Shown here: in pieces, positions 5,090-6,733 of the stretch | Layout: each line of letters opens with the position of its first letter | Position numbering within the stretch: the stretch's first letter is position 1 | Made by a program: the position numbers and the translations under genes | Notes under the pieces: generated by a model | What the model was told of the DNA's origin: nothing | Seen by the model: only the letters and a program-made list of their open reading frames with translations | The model's database searches: none | Source of the DNA: Armatimonadota bacterium | Lineage (GTDB): Bacteria > Armatimonadota > Armatimonadia > Armatimonadales > Armatimonadaceae | Length of the DNA stretch: 6,733 nt | Assembly (NCBI GenBank): GCA_014381035.1 | Contig: JACMIS010000504.1 | Span: 1 to 6,733, forward strand | Reading direction: 5' to 3'

Positions 5090-6732
5090 TGATCACTGCT
5101 TTCACCCATCGCGCGAGGGATCGCGCCTTCATAAGCTTCGCGCAGGGCGGATAGCGGCACGTCTACCAAGCCTGCGACATCGAGGCGTTCGGTCTTCTTG
5201 ACCTGTCCGATGAACAACGCTTCGGTGCCGTGCGTTTCCGCGATGTCGAGCAGGGCGTTCTGTTTGTCGCCTTCCGTCACGGAGACGATGATCCGGCTCG
5301 TCGCTTCGCCAAACAGGATCGCACTCCAGGGCTGATCTTTCCCGGTGGCGGGGTCGTCAAAGTCCGTGATCGCGACGCGCACCTCCGCGCCCCGGTTCCC
5401 GGCCAGGCACGATTCCGCGATGGCGACGAGTGCGCCGCCGTCCGAGCAGTCGTGCGCCGAGTGCAGGAGGTTCGCAGCAATCGCTTCGCGGGTAACGGCT
5501 TGTACGGCGAGTTCGCCCGCGATGTCGAGGGTCGGTTTGCCGGCGTCCTGCCCGTGGATCAACGACAGATACTCGCTCCCCGCGATGCCGGTGATGTTTC
5601 CGGAGCCAACGGGGCGCAGGAGATAGATCAGGTCGCCGTCGTTCTGGAACGCCATCGTGCAAGGCGTCACATCGGGCGCGAAAACACCGACCATCCCGAC
5701 CGTCGGTGTCGGGTAGATCGCGTTCTCGGGCGTCTCATTGTAGAACGAAACGTTGCCCGACACGACCGGTGTCCCGAACGCTTCACATGCCGCCGCCATA
5801 CCATAGACCGCCTGCGTGAACTGCCAGAAGCCGCTCGGTTTTTCCGGTGACGGGAAGTTGAGACAGTCGGTGACCGCTTTCGGGATCGCGCCGACGCACG
5901 AGATATTGCGGGCGGCTTCGGCGACGGCGATCTGCGCCCCGACGAACGGGTCGAGATACACGAAACGCGGGTTGCAGTCGGTCGTGACGGCGATTCGCGC
6001 CCCGTTCGCCTCACGGAGCGACAGCACCGCAGCGTCGCCGCGACCGGGGAGCACTTCGGTCTGCGTTTGCACCATCGTGTCGTACTGCTCCCAGACCCAG
6101 CGTTTGGACGCGATAGACGGCGACGCCAGTAATCGGAGGAGCACCGCGTTGTAATCGTCCGGCTCGGCAAGCGCGGAAAAGTCGGCGGACTGGACACGGG
6201 CAATGTAGTCCGGCTCGGCGGCGTCTAAAAAGTACGTCGGGCAGTCGTCGGCGAGCGACTTCGCGGGAATGTCGGCTTTGACTTCGCCGTCGTCCTTGAC
6301 CACCACGCGCCCGGTGTCGGTGACGAAACCGATGTAGGCGGCGTTCAAGCCCCATTTGTGGAACACGGCGGCGACTTCGGCTTCGCGCCCCTTCTCGACC
6401 ACGGCGAGCATCCGCTCCTGCGACTCGGAAAGCATCGTCTCATACGCCGTCATACCCGACTCGCGGCGCGGCACGGCTTGCACGTCGATCTCCATGCCGA
6501 GCGAGCCTTTCGCCGCCATTTCGCACGTCCCGCACGTTAGTCCTGCCGCGCCCATGTCCTGAATGCCGACAATGCCGCCGGTGTCAAGGGCTTCCAGCGT
6601 CGCCTCGATCAGCAGTTTTTCCGTGAACGGGTCGCCGACCTGCACGTTCGCGCGTTTCGCTTCCGACTCCTCGGTCAGTTCCACGGACGCGAACGTCGCG
6701 CCGTGAATCCCGTCACGCCCGGTCGCGGACCC
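5086..6732 (-). CDS. purL: Phosphoribosylformylglycinamidine synthase, PurL subunit (5' end beyond right edge)
   Basis: About 549 codons are present and the frame is open to the right edge. A GTG at 6684 is internal, because the codons before it read 'GRDGIHGATFAS', a conserved PurL segment. PurL converts FGAR, ATP and glutamine-derived ammonia to FGAM, the fourth step of purine synthesis, in the cytosol. Landmarks in order are 'GIQDMGAAGLTCGTCEMAAKG', then 'MLSESQERML', then 'RFVYLDPFVGAQIAVAEAAR', 'KAVTDCLNF', 'VSGNVSFYNET' (substrate-binding loop), 'HDCSDGGALVAIAESCLAG' and 'LFGEATSRIIVSV'. There is no glutaminase domain at the C-terminus, so this is the small bacterial type that needs PurQ and usually PurS. 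Against the usual length of roughly 720-760 aa, some 190-200 N-terminal residues are missing from the window. The end is intact and overlaps the downstream nuclease-fold gene by 4 nt. Confidence 0.96.
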   Translation of the reverse strand, partial: GSATGRDGIHGATFASVELTEESEAKRANVQVGDPFTEKLLIEATLEALDTGGIVGIQDMGAAGLTCGTCEMAAKGSLGMEIDVQAVPRRESGMTAYETMLSESQERMLAVVEKGREAEVAAVFHKWGLNAAYIGFVTDTGRVVVKDDGEVKADIPAKSLADDCPTYFLDAAEPDYIARVQSADFSALAEPDDYNAVLLRLLASPSIASKRWVWEQYDTMVQTQTEVLPGRGDAAVLSLREANGARIAVTTDCNPRFVYLDPFVGAQIAVAEAARNISCVGAIPKAVTDCLNFPSPEKPSGFWQFTQAVYGMAAACEAFGTPVVSGNVSFYNETPENAIYPTPTVGMVGVFAPDVTPCTMAFQNDGDLIYLLRPVGSGNITGIAGSEYLSLIHGQDAGKPTLDIAGELAVQAVTREAIAANLLHSAHDCSDGGALVAIAESCLAGNRGAEVRVAITDFDDPATGKDQPWSAILFGEATSRIIVSVTEGDKQNALLDIAETHGTEALFIGQVKKTERLDVAGLVDVPLSALREAYEGAIPRAMGESSDQ

Positions 6733-6733
6733 G

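Noticed and set aside
5230..5850. 206-aa open frame on the + strand
   Set aside because: It lies antisense to well-conserved purL sequence and has Arg/Asp/Val-rich noise composition.

Overview
The window most resembles a chromosomal segment from Armatimonadota (a Capsulimonas-like or Fimbriimonas-like lineage). The main reason is the gene at 443-1306. It has the type IV pilin-like N-terminus and the '[19 protein letters not shown]' continuation that is very common in DUF1559-type proteins of that phylum. The moderately high GC content and the lipoprotein/glycosidase content fit. This is inference from family knowledge, not a search.

Left part (1-2878, all + strand): the 3' end of a LacI-family regulator, then a DUF1559 pilin-like secreted protein, a tiny lipoprotein beginning 4 nt after it, a hairpin, and a secreted GH99/GH71-like glycoside hydrolase. 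The set reads as a sugar-responsive export and polysaccharide-degradation locus. A 12-bp perfect inverted repeat (2894-2933) separates it from the next, convergent gene.

Middle part (2957-4483): a minus-strand lipoprotein with a Ser/Thr/Pro-rich linker and an unrecognised C-terminal domain. It is divergent from a + strand peroxiredoxin-like protein with a CPVC motif. The 207-nt gap between them holds several inverted repeats but no convincing promoter.

Right part (4454-6733, minus strand): the C-terminal three quarters of purL (FGAM synthase, purine biosynthesis), entering from the right edge. It is coupled through an ATGA stop/start overlap to a small PD-(D/E)XK nuclease-fold protein of unknown role. 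That gene overlaps the peroxiredoxin-like gene tail-to-tail by 30 bp. The peroxiredoxin gene's intrinsic terminator (12-bp perfect stem, 3-nt loop, T run) lies inside the nuclease-fold coding sequence.

I found no rRNA, tRNA, CRISPR array, insertion sequence or phage gene. No single new system is proven here. The most interesting points are the LacI/pilin-like/lipoprotein/glycosidase arrangement, the purL-coupled nuclease-fold gene, and the terminator embedded in an opposing gene.
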